NCBI GenBank assembly: GCA_021186555.1
Contig: JAJKFL010000004.1
Coordinates: forward strand, 7,678,001-7,742,000
Direction: 5' to 3'
DNA from: Reticulitermes speratus
Taxonomy: Eukaryota > Arthropoda > Insecta > Blattodea > Rhinotermitidae
Length of the DNA stretch: 64,000 nucleotides
This document shows positions 24,412 through 34,960 of the stretch, in pieces. A program made the translations under genes and the position numbers. The notes under the pieces were generated by a model that was not told the origin of the DNA, searched no databases, and worked only from the letters and a program-made list of their open reading frames with translations. The first letter of the stretch is position 1, and the number at the start of each line of letters is the position of its first letter.

Positions 24412-24895
24412 ATGTAAAGTCTTCTGCCTCGACACCATGAAGACATATAGGGGGCACTAGATGGAGATGAGTGATTAACTTCATGCCCTGGCCGCTTTTT
24501 TTTTTTGTGGGGGAAGGGCCCCGCAGCAGATGCTGCAGACGCACCGCAGCCTTGAGGCTTATTGTGCAACCCTATGATGAAGATGATTAGTTTTTCTTCG
24601 TTTTTCCGTGCAATGCAGCACCGGTGGAATGAAGTTGGCAGGGAGAAACCTAAGTACTTGGGAAAAACCTGACCCAGTGCCACTTTGTCCACCACAAATC
24701 CCACATGGACCAACTCGGGATCGAACCGGGGCCTCCCCCGGCCGCTTTACCCCAGAGAAAGAACCCGGGTACCCATTGAAGGGGAGACTGGTTGAGTCCC
24801 ATAACCGGTCTGGACATTTTGGGGAAAAGAAAATTTTTTGCTCATAGCGGGATTCGAACCCCAGACTGTCCAGCCCCGACTACGCTACTACGTAA
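24412..24895 (-). mobile_element. Old SINE1 split by a SINE3 insertion
   Basis: SINE1 (minus strand) runs 24412-24506 and 24730-24895. SINE3, also minus, sits between with GGCCGCTTT duplicated at both junctions. The SINE3 part shows GCACCGCAGCCTTGAGGCTT, CCAGTGCCACTTTGTCCACC and GGGATCGAACC; its tRNA head is truncated at the B box. The outer SINE1 is the more diverged of the two, consistent with its being older. Confidence 0.82.
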
Positions 24896-24949
24896 TCGTA
24901 CAGTCTTTAAAAGTTAATGGGAATGATGTTAAGGTGAAAGTACAGTTGA

Positions 24950-25185
24950 CGCTGTCCGTAATTAAGCACAGTGTCATGAAGACATTGGACTGGAGGCATA
25001 GCTCCACGCATTAACAGCGACACTAGATGACGGTGAATGGTCAGCCTTGTACCACGGCTGGGTTGTTGTCAGAGCTGGTCTGGTTGCTACGGAGGGTAAC
25101 AAAATCTCGTACCGGCCGGGGATCCCAAACCCCTTACCGCAGTCTTCCGATAGAGGTGTCCGGCTCTGGTGGCAGTGGTATGGCT
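24950..25185 (-). mobile_element. Highly diverged SINE1
   Basis: ATGAAGACATTGG, CATAGCTCCACGCATTAACA, CACTAGATGACGGTGAATGG and ATCTCGTACCGGCCGGGGAT follow the order of an inverted SINE1 with many differences. Confidence 0.5.
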
Positions 25186-25414
25186 GCTGAAGTAGGAGTA
25201 TAGAATGTTTAGAAGGGAATGAAGAGTAAAAGAAACAAAGTTGATGATGTGGAGGGAGGAGATATTGAAGCAGGGAAGAAAACTACAGATTGAAATTTAC
25301 ACGAAAAAAGACCTGTTTTTAGCGAGGGTGCACGCGAACTATCTCCCGCCCACGTCATTAGCAGGTTTTAGGTGACTGATGCGTCTGAAGTGAAGGGTAA
25401 ATTAGTCATTTCAT

Positions 25415-25562
25415 AGCTCCCGGGCGGTTGGTAAGCGGTCCCTCATCTCGAAGGCCCTGGTTCGATCTCAAGCCTGTCAGTGTGTCATGTGTGGTGGACA
25501 GAATGTCGTTGGGACTGTTTTTTTTCCCTTCCGACCAGTTCAGTTTTGCCCTGTCCAAATTA
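25415..25562 (+). mobile_element. SINE3-like head fragment
   Basis: GGCGGTTGGTAAGCGGTCCC as A-box region and CCTGGTTCGATCTCAAG as B box, then GTGTGGTGGACAGAATGTCG and AGTTCAGTTTTGCCCTGTCC, a degraded match to SINE3 at 52230-52360. Confidence 0.5.
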
Positions 25563-25581
25563 TTCCACCAATCCTTCCGTA

Positions 25582-25768
25582 TACAGTCGAACTCGGTTTA
25601 ACGTCATGAAAGGGACTGAATATTTTGTGTCGTTATAAACGAGTGTTGTTGTAACCGAGGAGTATAATGTTATGGTTAACAGTGAGGAATTAATTGGTAC
25701 CACAGAATATCTGACGCTATATACGAATGTCGCATAAACCGATGTCGTTATAACCGGGTTCGACTGTA
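25582..25768. mobile_element. pogo-like MITE copy 1, 183 bp, TA duplication
   Basis: The element is 25584-25766 between TA dinucleotides. Left end CAGTCGAACTCGGTTTAACG, right end complement CAGTCGAACCCGGTTATAAC. The interior is mostly GTTATAA/ATAACG phrases with GTGAGGAATTAATTGGTACC. Same length as the copy at 37249. Non-coding. Confidence 0.9.
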
Positions 25769-26404
25769 TATATTTCATCTACCATCGATGCTGTGTAAGC
25801 TCTGCAGTTGAAAGTGGTGTTAAACAAAACACTTCAAAGATAAATCAACAAAATATATTAATCTAACACATGTTTATATTCTGCTTCTGGAGGCAAGGAA
25901 GAAAGAATTTATTGTGCTGTATTGTACGATGCACTGCGGGTTGTATAGTGTCGAATGGTGGGCTGGGTGATGAACTGGCAAGGGTTTGGAAGTTGTCATG
26001 GTGTAATGGGAGTATTGTTTCAGCATTTGGAGGAACTGAGGAAAAACACAACTGAACCTGTTTTGGGATAGCATATGACTGGGCCGACAGTCTAACCGGG
26101 TATGTTTCGCTTTGAGGGGGCAGAGAGACGGCAGAGGGTACGAAATCAAATAAATACAGTTAGAAAGTATATCATAGTGAAACCCGTCCGGGCTTAGTGC
26201 TATTGAGAAGTGTATGAGTAAATATTTATTTTTACGTGGGAGAGTTACCAGCAAGTCCGCACAACCCCATCCTGGAGAACCCGGGTATCATTCTTTGTCT
26301 GACCCATCATCCTCGGCCTGACCGGCAAGGGTGGCCCTACCAGGAGCATAAACTCCCGCCGGAATCCCAAAGGTAGAGGAGGTGTGGGACGTCCAACAAA
26401 TAGA

Positions 26405-26600
26405 TGGGCATTGTGAAGTCGGAACAGACCAAAGGCTCAACTGTTGAAAGGACGAAGAAAAAGATGAAGAAGGCAATAAGAAAGGGAAGGAAAGAAGAAA
26501 GAAGGAATATGTTAAGGATGGAAGACAGAAAGACAGAACCAAGAAATAGGGGAAGGAAGGAAGAAAGAAGGAATATGTTAAGGAGGGAATAATGGAAATG
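26405..26600. repeat. Purine-rich tract with an internal duplication
   Basis: The + strand is dominated by GAA/GGAA runs. GAAGAAAGAAGGAATATGTT occurs twice, at 26494 and at about 26560. The minus strand gives leucine/phenylalanine/serine-rich open frames that I consider compositional artefacts. Confidence 0.8.
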
Positions 26601-26879
26601 TTTTATCTGCTTCAAGTGAGAATGACAAGATAGTTGTAAAGAGACTAATCATGTTGCTTGCAAATCCCTGTGAATTGATTGGTAATCCTGCCTTGACCAC
26701 CGTATCTGATGTCATTACAAGACCTATGCAACTGATACATCGTTCTTAATATACCAACGATTTAGCACGGAGCTGTAACTCGATGTCGTTTCACAAACGT
26801 CTTACTCTTCTGTTGAGCCTGGGCCAGTTGACGTAAATGAAACCCACAAATATCTTTCGAGGTTTCAGGTTATTTCGGC

Positions 26880-26985
26880 GGTGACCATGAAGATTTGTGT
26901 CTTCTGGGATGTGGCGCCGTGTTTTCCAGTAACATGGTAATGTGTCATGGCGTCACATTCCAGAAGCCTGTAATCTTCACGAATA
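26880..26985. repeat. Fold-back repeat, GGCGTCAC arms
   Basis: 26888-26921 (TGAAGATTTGTGTCTTCTGG ... GGCGCCGTG) is inverted with mismatches at 26946-26979 (CATGGCGTCACATTCCAGAA ... ATCTTCA). Same family as 12600, 19312, 32330, 50326 and 55350. Confidence 0.65.
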
Positions 26986-26999
26986 CCTTTGATGAAAAT

Positions 27000-27411
27000 A
27001 CAGTAGTCGATCTGAGTGTAAACGTGACCCATGGTAGGTTGCGCCCTCAGCGAACTCATGTCGTATATTGGTTTATTGACTTGCCATGCAGTGGCGCTGC
27101 ACTGGGTTGCCAGCAACTCGGCAACAGTTCAGCCTAGATGCAATGTACATGCGTGTATATACGAGTATATGCTGCTTCCACATTCCTTTGATGTATTTGT
27201 TTCTTTGCCATCGCTTGTATTCCCCTTTCCAGTGGGAGGGGGGGGGGAGCATCGATCAATTTCCGGCTTTTTCGAGTTCATCTCAAGTGAACGAGTAATT
27301 GATTTCCATTTGCTGTAACTCGGTTAGAAAGGAAGCCATCGTAAGTGATGAATCATACATTGTATTGGAAATCTGAGTTTAGTCAGCGTCTTGAACTCCG
27401 TCAGCATTTTT
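27000..27411. other. No gene recognised
   Basis: It contains a run of ten G at 27238-27247 and short open frames without similarity that I can name. Confidence 0.4.
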
Positions 27412-27525
27412 AGGCGCGTTCGCAAAATTGCGAAAAACGACTATTAGCTTCGTCATGTCTGTCCGTCCGCATGGAACAGCTCGGCTCTCACTAGACGGAT
27501 TTTCGTGAAATCGTGTGCTTGGACA
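27412..27525 (+). mobile_element. R1 repeat, 5' end only
   Basis: AGGCGCGTTCGCAAAATTGC, GACTATTAGCTTCGTCATGT, CCGTCCGCATGGAACAGCTC and GACGGATTTTCGTGAAAT match the first 110 bp of R1. Confidence 0.75.
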
Positions 27526-27779
27526 CAGCGGTCCGTGAAGCGCCGCAGGGTGTGTTCCTTCCTTTGGAGCAGCCAGCCAGATCGTCTCCGAGCGATTTGT
27601 CGTGGGTGTGTACTTGGCGCATGTTGAACGAGGATTTATAAACCACTTCATTTATAAATAAAACTGTTTCGTTTCCGCTCCTGGCTTAAGTGGACCGACA
27701 GCTGTCTAAACGACAGTAGTTACTGTAGCCTACTTTGCAATCTGCATGACCATAACAAATAATTATTGTTGTCTTTGTA

Positions 27780-27904
27780 AGGCGCTCTGGCTCAGGATAG
27801 GGACAGGTGGCGGGCTCTTGTGTGTGCGGTAATGAACCTTCGGGTTCCATAAAACGCGGGGAATTTCTTGGCTAGCTGACGACCTGCTAGATTCTCAAGA
27901 AGGA
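27780..27904 (+). mobile_element. LINE 3' end adjoining the 40-bp array
   Basis: GCTCTGGCTCAGGATAGGGA then GGTGGCGGGCTCTTG corresponds to the last codons of the LINE ([13 protein letters not shown]). GGTTCCATAAAACGCGGGGA and GACCTGCTAGATTCTCAAGA are its 3' UTR, as in the copies at 33116 (-), 34852 and 61200. Confidence 0.75.
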
Positions 27905-28472
27905 CTCTGCTCCATGGAATTAGTTAGTTAGTTAGTTGTAAGGCAGGACTCTGCTCCATGGAATTAGTTAGTTAGTTAGTTGTAAGGCAGGACTCTGCTC
28001 CATGGAATTAATTAGTTAGTTAGTTAGTAGTAAGGCAGGACTCTGCGTCATGGAATTAGTTAGTTGTAAGGCAGGACTCTGCTCCATGGAGTTAGTTGTA
28101 AGGCAGGACTCTGCTCCATGGAGTTAGTTGTAAGGCAGGACTCTGCTCCATGGAGTTAGTTGTAAGGCAGGACTCTGCTCCATGGAGTTAGTTGTAAGGC
28201 AGGACTGCTCCATGGAATTAGTTAGTTAGTTGTAAGGCAGGACTCTGCTCCATGGAGTTAGTTGTAAGGCAGGACTCTGCTCCATGGAATTAGTTAGTTA
28301 GTTAGTTGTAAGGCAGGACTCTGCTCCATGGAATTAGTTAGTTAGTAGTAAGGCAGGACTCTGCTCCAAGGAATTAGTTAGTTAGTTGTAAGGCAGGACT
28401 CTGCTCCATGGAATTAGTTAGTTAGTAGTAAGGCAGGACTCTGCTCCATGGAGTTAGTTAGTTAGTTGTAAG
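27895..28472. repeat. Minisatellite grown from a LINE 3' tail, about 15 units of 30-45 bp
   Basis: The unit is AAGGCAGGACTCTGCTCCAT then GGAATTAGTTAGTTAGTTGT. The number of TTAG repeats varies, giving units of 30 to 45 bp. The first unit (GAAGGACTCTGCTCCATGGA) is the natural end of the LINE 3' UTR immediately upstream, so the array formed by repeated duplication of that tail. Confidence 0.92.
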
Positions 28473-28564
28473 GCCATCAGAAACAACGACTGTTCCTCTA
28501 AACATCATTACTCGACTGGTCTTTGTCGTGTAAACTCATGTTTTCTCTGAGGCAGTGTCTGAAT

Positions 28565-28815
28565 TTTTATTCGGGGTTTATTTTTCTCTTCTCCGAAACA
28601 CCCAAACCGACTCTGCGGCCTGCACAACCCCCTATTCAACTGAAACCGGGGGCTCTTTCCTCGGGGGTAAAGCGTCCGGTTCTTCAAGCTAACCACTCAC
28701 TTCTGCACATAGGTTAAGATAGCGTGGGGTTATTCCTCCGATTTCCTGTATTCGTTCGTGGCGTGGTGCATAGTAATTAAAACAGTGGACATCTTTACCT
28801 TTGCTTTTTTTTTTG
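28565..28815 (+). mobile_element. Diverged SINE1, headless
   Basis: CGACTCTGCGGCCTGCACAA, CTCGGGGGTAAAGCGTCCGG, TAACCACTCACTTCTGC and a T-rich ending CATCTTTACCTTTGC follow the SINE1 body. Confidence 0.68.
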
Positions 28816-28941
28816 GATGAATCTTAGGTTTCAAAATGTTAAGGCGATTAGACTGCGCATCGCTTTCAGGAGCGATGGTTTTATTTATCGTTGGAGTGTC
28901 CATCCACGCCTGTCTGGAAGCATCACGTACATCAATGGAAC

Positions 28942-28996
28942 AGACGTGCGCCTTAGACCGCGCGGCCACTGGGATCGGCAAATAAATAAATAAATT
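28942..28996 (-). mobile_element. SINE2 head fragment next to an (AAAT)n run
   Basis: The minus strand reads GCCGATCCCAGTGGCCGCGC then GGTCTAAGGCGCACGT, the first 35 bp of SINE2. AAATAAATAAATAAATTT adjoins at 28980. Confidence 0.7.
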
Positions 28997-29752
28997 TGAG
29001 TTGAATTGGGCGGCCTTTATGTGATAACGTACTAATCTGCTGGTTTAAAGCGTAAAGTACTTCATCTAACCATTCCCCTAACACGCGGGAGAGACTGCAG
29101 TATTCATGGATATTTCAGTCTTTTAATTAATTAAAATTGTATTAATGAGAGTGTGAAAACAAATTTCGTTTCGTCGCAGGGGCCGCAAGTAATTGTATCC
29201 AGTATTTAAGAGGGTTGTTTTTAACAGGCGTGTGTGTGTAGCCATTCAAGGGATTGGGTCCATATCCGCTTCCGCAGTTGGTATGGATATGCCAGAGTGT
29301 TCCAAAGTTTTGAACCCAGCCCTTTTTATAATCAGAGTGGTTTCCCCCTCCCCAGCATCTGAACATCACTGCAGCCAACGAAGTGGAAGTGATTTGTTTC
29401 GTCCTCCATTTGTGCCGGTAGAGTTGAAACAGTAGCCCTCGTATTGCCCTGTGGTGTGTCTACGGCTGTGTCTTCGCCCCTTTTCGACTGTTCTTAGATT
29501 TTTGTCTGTATTTTACAACTGATTTACCGACTCTTTTGTGACAATAGAAGGGTGGCACGTGCTCGGTTGGAAACACGTCCTTCATCCGTCAATAGCTTCC
29601 TGCTTTTGTTCTCCGTTGCACTAATCTCTCGGTTTTGCCCACATTGCAGTGCATTGTTATAGAAATTATAACGTCGTAGTGACTGTGACTCAAATGAGGG
29701 TACAATATAAACATCATTCGTGCACCACCAATCTGATGTATTTATTTCCTTC
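28997..29752. other. No gene recognised
   Basis: No repeats shared with the rest of the window and no supported exon. Open frames are at most 80 codons. Confidence 0.4.
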
Positions 29753-30052
29753 TACAGGGAAATTTTTTTTGTGGAGAAGGGCTCCGCAGCAGAAGCTGCG
29801 GACGCACCGCAGCCTTAAGGCTTCTTGTGCAACCCTGTGATGAAGATGGGAGAAAGATGATCAGTTTTTTTTTTCATTTTTCCAAGTAATGTAGCACCGG
29901 TGGAATGAAACTGACAGGGGAAAACCAAAGTACTCGGGGGGAAAAACCTGTCCCAGTGCCACTTTGTCCACCACAAATCCCACATGAACTGACCCGGGAT
30001 CGAACCCGGGCCTTCGCGGTGGGAGGCCGGCGACTAACCGCCTGTACAGGGA
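29753..30052 (-). mobile_element. SINE3, full length, 8-bp target-site duplication
   Basis: Element 29761-30044 between TACAGGGA copies. The minus strand has the head GGCGGTTAGTCGCCGGCC, B box CCGGGTTCGATCCCGGG, then GGGATTTGTGGTGGACAAAG, GGTTTTCCCCTGTCAG and GCCTTAAGGCTGCGGTGCGT. Confidence 0.9.
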
Positions 30053-30435
30053 CGTTATTTGTGATGTGTGCTTCCGTTGGGTTGCGTCACTGTATGTGAC
30101 GTGACCAGTAAGAACTTTAAAGTGATGATTGTTCAATGTAATGATTAGTGTCTGTGATTAATTTGCGGCAACACGGGTTCCGATTATGTTAAAATTTTGA
30201 CACATAACCTCTAAAGTTTTGTACTGTCGCCATGTTTGTTGTTAAACACATAAAGTGCCGTTTCAAATATGCGTTATGGTTATGTGTATGATTTATTTGC
30301 GGAGGAGATGTCACTTCTATATCTACGATAGTGGAGTTGTAAACACCATCAACCGGAAAGTTAAATATAGATTTTACTCGACCGCCATGTTGTGTATTCT
30401 AACAAGATATGCAGTGTACGTATAACGTAACATTG
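30053..30435. other. No gene recognised
   Basis: AT-rich, no identifiable element. Confidence 0.4.
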
Positions 30436-30815
30436 CGGCGCCTTCGCCTAACCGTTGTTGTCATGGAAACGCAACAATACGTTTCCTTTGTACTGTTGAC
30501 ATACATGTAGCTGTCAACAGTATAAAAGTGTTCATTGTTGCAATTGAAATGCAACAGTGGGTTCCCTTTGCAGTGTTGTGCTACAAAATATTTGGTACTG
30601 CTGTCAACAGTGTAAACCTACTTAGGTCTTCATGTCAAGTGCCTGATATTTTTGTCCGATTGTAACCAAATTTGAAGTTTCTTGACAGATTTGCGTGTAA
30701 GTCCTCAGTATGAAATTTCACGAAAATCCGTCAATTGGGAGCCGCGCTGTTACGTGAGGACAGACGGACCGACATGAAGCTAATAGGCGCTTTTTGCGAC
30801 TTACGTGAACGTGCC
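30436..30815 (-). mobile_element. R1 repeat, long diverged copy
   Basis: The minus strand starts AGGCACGTTCACGTAAGTCG, contains GACGGATTTTCGTGAAATTT and AGGCACTTGACATGAAGACC, and ends near a CGGCGCC/AACATTGCGG motif. Inside it carries a CTGTCAACAGT phrase twice (30508 and 30599). Confidence 0.65.
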
Positions 30816-31108
30816 TAAAAAGGGGTTTATTAGTAAAAGTTGGTATATATTTTTTTTTTCGATGATGTGTTTCCGCGCAACATTTAAGGACTGCAAGTCA
30901 AAAGAAAGTATGCCCGCTAGTGTCACTCGACCTAAGCAGTTAGCACCAACACTATATTGGCATTAAGTCGACATCGGTGACATAATATGCATACCAAGTG
31001 TAAAAATACGCCAGTTTGAAAGTTATTACGGGGTAGAGACATAAGGACACAAAGAAATTATGATTCTGTAGGCCTGTATTTCGTTATTTTTATAAAATGA
31101 GGAAAAAC

Positions 31109-31362
31109 AGGCTGTGAGATTAATAAACACTTATTAACCAACAGTTGTACTATTAACGTAGATTGTCACTTAAAATCACTTAAAATGCCCTACATATGTT
31201 TCGGTCGTCGAGCCCCTGATGATGGTCGCTCGACGACCGAAACATATGTAGGGCATTTTAAGTGATTTTAAGTGACAATCTACGTTAATAGTGCAACTGT
31301 TGGTTAATAAGTGTTCATTAATACCACAATGCACGGTGAACAAAGAGTAAAGGCTGTGAGAT
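31109..31362. repeat. 230-bp insertion with a 93-bp inverted repeat, 12-bp direct repeats at its edges
   Basis: Arms 31121-31213 and 31228-31320 are complementary over 93 nt with two mismatches and a 14-nt loop. AGGCTGTGAGAT occurs at 31109-31120, directly before the left arm, and again at 31351-31362. The loop and right arm contain CTGATGA and GAAAC in a hammerhead-like arrangement. No coding sequence. Confidence 0.9.
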
Positions 31363-31369
31363 ATAAAAG

Positions 31370-31660
31370 CATGGCTACTGGAATCTTAACATGCAGCGCT
31401 GAATTGTGGACATGGCACAGAAACAACAGAGATAAAACATTTGTTACAGTAACCTTATCGTGCAGCGCAGAGGTTTGGACATTTGGCAGAGAAACAACAT
31501 AAAACAGAAACTTCAGAGTTGAAATTTCTCAGAAGTGTGGCTGGTCAGGTATTTAGGTTAGGAAAGTAAAGACTGGAAAGGAATTAAAACTTGTTTATGT
31601 AATCAGGTTAGAATAACAGAAACAAGAGGATACGCCGTTTAAAAAGAATGAGGTCTTATT
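31370..31660 (+). mobile_element. Probable LINE reverse-transcriptase fragment with a short duplication
   Basis: SCSAEVWTFGRETT, then, in another frame, a string resembling SELKFLRSVAG, matches the LINE motif YGSEVWT ... EMKFLRSVAGYT. GCAGCGCTGAATTGTGGACA at 31393 and GCAGCGCAGAGGTTTGGACA at 31461 are two copies of one segment. Confidence 0.5.
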
Positions 31661-31910
31661 GTATAGACATACTTTCCGCGGAACTCTGGGGTTCCGTGAG
31701 AACATTTTGGATGATAGCAAGATATCCCTCCGTCGCATTCACAGACAACTTGGCGATAGCTCGAATCCTGTTCAACTCTGCGTGCTGTACGAGCCAACCA
31801 GGGATTCCCCGCGAAGTTGTTTTACCTTTCCCTGCCGGCTTCGGTGCACTGTACCGACTTTTAATTCCTTTCATGCAGCCGGCCTCGGTGCACCGTACGT
31901 TCGTGAATGT

Positions 31911-32131
31911 ATTTAAGGCATGGGTCTCCAAAACCGCGTGCTGCCCACCAGGTTGTATTATGCGGCCCGTGGCCACATTTGTGAATTATGTATATTTATA
32001 AAAATTTTGCAATAATTTAGGCGGTTAGGTATACCACTTATTGTTATTTTTTCACGTGCTGCCCACGAATCAGCCCACAATAACCAGTGTGGCCCTTTGC
32101 CATAAACAAGTTGGATGACCGTGATTTAGGG
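31911..32131. mobile_element. hAT-like MITE, 205 bp
   Basis: Element 31919-32123, ends CATGGGTCTCCAAAACCG and (complement) CACGGTCATCCAACTTG. The flanking octamers ATTTAAGG and ATTTAGGG agree at 7 of 8. The interior has GTGCTGCCCAC twice in the same orientation. Confidence 0.8.
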
Positions 32132-32279
32132 GTTAGAACGTTGTGACGACAAAACGACTGGATCTGTCGACCGTGGCGCGTGTGTCAGCTGCAGCAGACT
32201 TAGACCGAACAATAAAACAGTGCAAGACATCGGCTGGAGGTGTCAAGGTAATGGACAGAGCGACAGACACGTGGGATTT

Positions 32280-32470
32280 CAGGCGTTCGCCGCGGCACAG
32301 TTGTGGACTTCGCCTTCCTGGCATGTTAAGCGGCGTACGTTGGTACTTGTTTACCGACGTTTCGCGACAGCTTATATGCATCATCTTCAAGGGACCGATA
32401 GGCTGTCCCGAAACGTTGGTAAACTGCTGCCAACCTACTCCGCGTAACATCCCAGAGGAGCGAAGACCTG
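32280..32470. repeat. Fold-back repeat
   Basis: TTTACCGACGTTTCGCGACA at about 32350 faces GGCTGTCCCGAAACGTTGGT at about 32401, around CATCATCTTCAAGGGACC. Flanks GGCATGTTAAGCGGCGTACG and CGCGTAACATCCCAGAGGAG are inverted relatives of the family flank. Confidence 0.65.
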
Positions 32471-32542
32471 ACGGTAATTTATGATCTGCGACAGTAGTTG
32501 TGACAAAAGTAATATTTGGGGAAGGCACTGCACGCGATGTGT

Positions 32543-32723
32543 CCACAGCACAGGGGTGCACAAAATTCCCCCAAATCCAGGAGCTGCTTCAAAAGTTTAG
32601 GCGCCAGATACGTGACATGAAGCAAGTTAGGTACCGAGGACTTACAAATATTGGGCGACACCGTACAAAATGTAGTTGTCCGGGTGACTAGGCGCCTGGG
32701 TTATGTGCACCCCTGCCCCAGCC
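32543..32723 (-). mobile_element. hAT-like MITE, 165 bp, CAGGGGTGCACA ends
   Basis: Element 32551-32715 with both ends intact: CAGGGGTGCACAAAATTCC and (complement) CAGGGGTGCACATAACCC. Flanking octamers CCACAGCA and CCCCAGCC agree at 6 of 8. It is the shortest copy of the family also at 22358 and 38860. Confidence 0.85.
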
Positions 32724-33115
32724 CACAGTCTGTGCCCACCTGGACCCGACTCGCGGTGTGGATATCGTAGTCCAGAAGTGCGTGGCACTCGGGCGAAGTG
32801 CAGCATAATTACTCCGTGCCAACACTGATGATGTTGGCGTTCAAGCCAGAAAATTAAACTGTTTACACGGGCGTACAAAAGCGTATATGAATTTTACTAC
32901 TTAGTAAAGGTTTGTGGCGGTGGTACGTTCAGGAGGCCTATAGAATGCAGCACAGTATTTGTTTATACTGCTCGTTCCGTGCACTGTCGATAACTAATTC
33001 ACAACACTAGACCAACAAAATACACAATACTGTTCCTTAGATATTTATATTATAATATCACACTGAATATTCCTATATGTTTCAATTCACAAGGGATATC
33101 ATTAGTGAACCAAAC

Positions 33116-33400
33116 CAAAGCAATAACTAACAAACTAACTCCACAGAGCACAGTCCTTCTTGAGAAACTAACAGATCCTCAGCTAGTCAAGAAATTCCCC
33201 GCGTTTTATGGAACCCGAAGGTTCATAACCGCATTCTCAAGAGCCCGCCACCTGTCTCTGTCCTGAGCCATATCAATCCAATCCATGCCCCCCCTCCCAC
33301 TTCTTGAAGATGAATTTTAATATTATCCTCCCATCTACGCCTGGGTCTTCCAAGTGGTCTCTTTCCCTCAGGTCTCCCCACCACCTTGCCCCCACCCAAA
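33116..33400 (-). mobile_element. LINE 3' end fragment
   Basis: The minus strand reads [20 protein letters not shown], then the decayed [10 protein letters not shown] stretch, matching [18 protein letters not shown] ... [13 protein letters not shown], then the UTR (ACGCGGGGAATTTC, GAGGATCTGTTAG) and a GTTAGTTTGTTAGTTATT tail. Confidence 0.72.
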
Positions 33401-33937
33401 CGCCTGTGCTTTCAGTAATTACATGATATGGGAATGTGTTGCAGAAATGTGTGTTATAGTAATGAAAATGAATATATATGCTACCATCTACAGTTTTTAT
33501 GTAAAAATTCTCATTTACAAAATCTAGTAAATTAATAACCATTTTACATCGAGTTGCGTTTACGGTTTTGTTCGATGCGTATGAACTGTCGCAATAGTAC
33601 CGTCGTGCCTATTGTGACTGACATACTAGTGTTGAGGTTTTGACAGTGGGCGAACATTCATATTGTGGTCTGGTGCGTGGTTACCACAGTTTTGTGGGGA
33701 CCTGCCGCCTCCATCTTCAGGGAGAAGATTGAGGCAGGTTAGTTGTGTCAACCCAGAAGAGACTACGGTACGATTACGAAGATAATGTGTAGGATCGACA
33801 GTACCAGCACAGGGTTTTTTTCTGCAATGAAAATGATATTTGCGATCAGTTGCGTAACCGAATTCTACTGCCACGTGGAGCACAGTTTCGGAGTGACCAA
33901 TCTCTCTGCCTGTGTCTCTCTTCTTCCACAAACCCAT

Positions 33938-33960
33938 AAATAAATAAATAAATAAATAAA
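33938..33960. repeat. (AAAT)n microsatellite
   Basis: AAATAAATAAATAAATAAAT directly upstream of the SINE1 at 33969; possibly the tail of a lost element. Confidence 0.85.
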
Positions 33961-33968
33961 GTACGTCG

Positions 33969-34265
33969 GGAGCCGGAATAGCTTAGTCGATATAGCGACT
34001 AGGCTACGGGCTGGACGGTCTGGCATTCGAATCCCGGTAGGGGAAAGAGATTTTTCTCTTCACCAAAACGTCCAGATCGACTCTGGGGTCCACGCAGCCT
34101 TATATTAAATGGGTACCGGTGTTATTTGCCGGGGTTAAAGGGGCCGGGTCGTGAAGTTAACCACTCACCTTCGTCTAGTGCCGAAGTTAAGAATGAGTGG
34201 AGTTATACCTCTACTGCTCCTATATGCCTTCATGGCGTGGAGAGGGAAAGCTTTACCTTTTTGCT
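33969..34265 (+). mobile_element. SINE1, moderately diverged
   Basis: Head GGAATAGCTTAGTCGATATA, B box GGCATTCGAATCCCGG, body CCGGGGTTAAAGGGGCCGGG and TTAACCACTCACCTTC, 3' end GAAAGCTTTACCTTTTTGC. Confidence 0.88.
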
Positions 34266-34470
34266 TTATATACATATATATGTAGTACGTAAGATGAAGA
34301 AATTTAGAGTAGACTGAATTTAGGAAATGACAGCTATCGTTCGGTACAGACTGATACGTAAAGCGTAAAGATTAAGATACAGAGAAGTATAAAATAGGTC
34401 CTAGTGTACGTACACACATATTTTGACATTATCTCGCATAAGGGGGTTTTGAAGTTTTATTATTTTTAAC

Positions 34471-34665
34471 TACATTGGGACATACCAGCCTCCTGGGTAC
34501 CGGGTCATTTCCCGGGGGTTAAGCGGCCGGGGCGTGGCGTTGACCACCCACCCCTATCTAGCGCCGAGGTTAAAGAAAGAGTAGAATTATACATCTACTC
34601 CCCCTGTGGGCCTTCGTGGCCTGTTCTAGGGTGAACTTTACCTTTACCTGTTACATTGGGACATA
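34471..34665 (+). mobile_element. 5'-truncated SINE1 with perfect 14-bp target-site duplication
   Basis: Element 34485-34651 between copies of TACATTGGGACATA. It retains only the body from CCAGCCTCCTGGGTACCGGG to GGTGAACTTTACCTTTACC, close to the consensus, so probably young. Truncation at the 5' end is typical of incomplete reverse transcription. Confidence 0.93.
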
Positions 34666-34839
34666 TTTTATTCTATTTACGCATTTATTTTATTGCAATC
34701 AAAATATGTAACAGTCTTGAAAGTCTTGAAGTAGTATTAAAAGGTGTCCTTGAAGATGGCCGAGAAGGTCGAAATATGTACGAACAGTTGAACAGTAAAT
34801 GTGATCTGTGAATGTGTACCTTGTTTGTTACATTCTTAG

Positions 34840-34960
34840 AAGAAGTGGGCTATTGTGAAGACTGTAACGACCTTCAGATTCCATACAATGCGGAGAATTC
34901 GCTTGGTAACTGAGGAACTGAGCGACTCAGTTCTGTGGAGCTAGTTATAGCATGCTTGAG
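34840..34960 (+). mobile_element. LINE 3' UTR fragment
   Basis: TTCCATACAATGCGGAGAAT, GGTAACTGAGGAACTGAG and CTGTGGAGCTAGTTATAG match the tail of the LINE copies at 27780 and 60880. Confidence 0.55.

Noticed and set aside
26288-26615. Leu/Phe/Ser-rich minus-strand frames that look like membrane segments
   Set aside because: Complement of a GA-rich low-complexity tract.
31212-31254. Calling this an active hammerhead ribozyme
   Set aside because: There is an extra base between the core and stem II, and the long inverted repeat would compete with the fold; only a resemblance is claimed.
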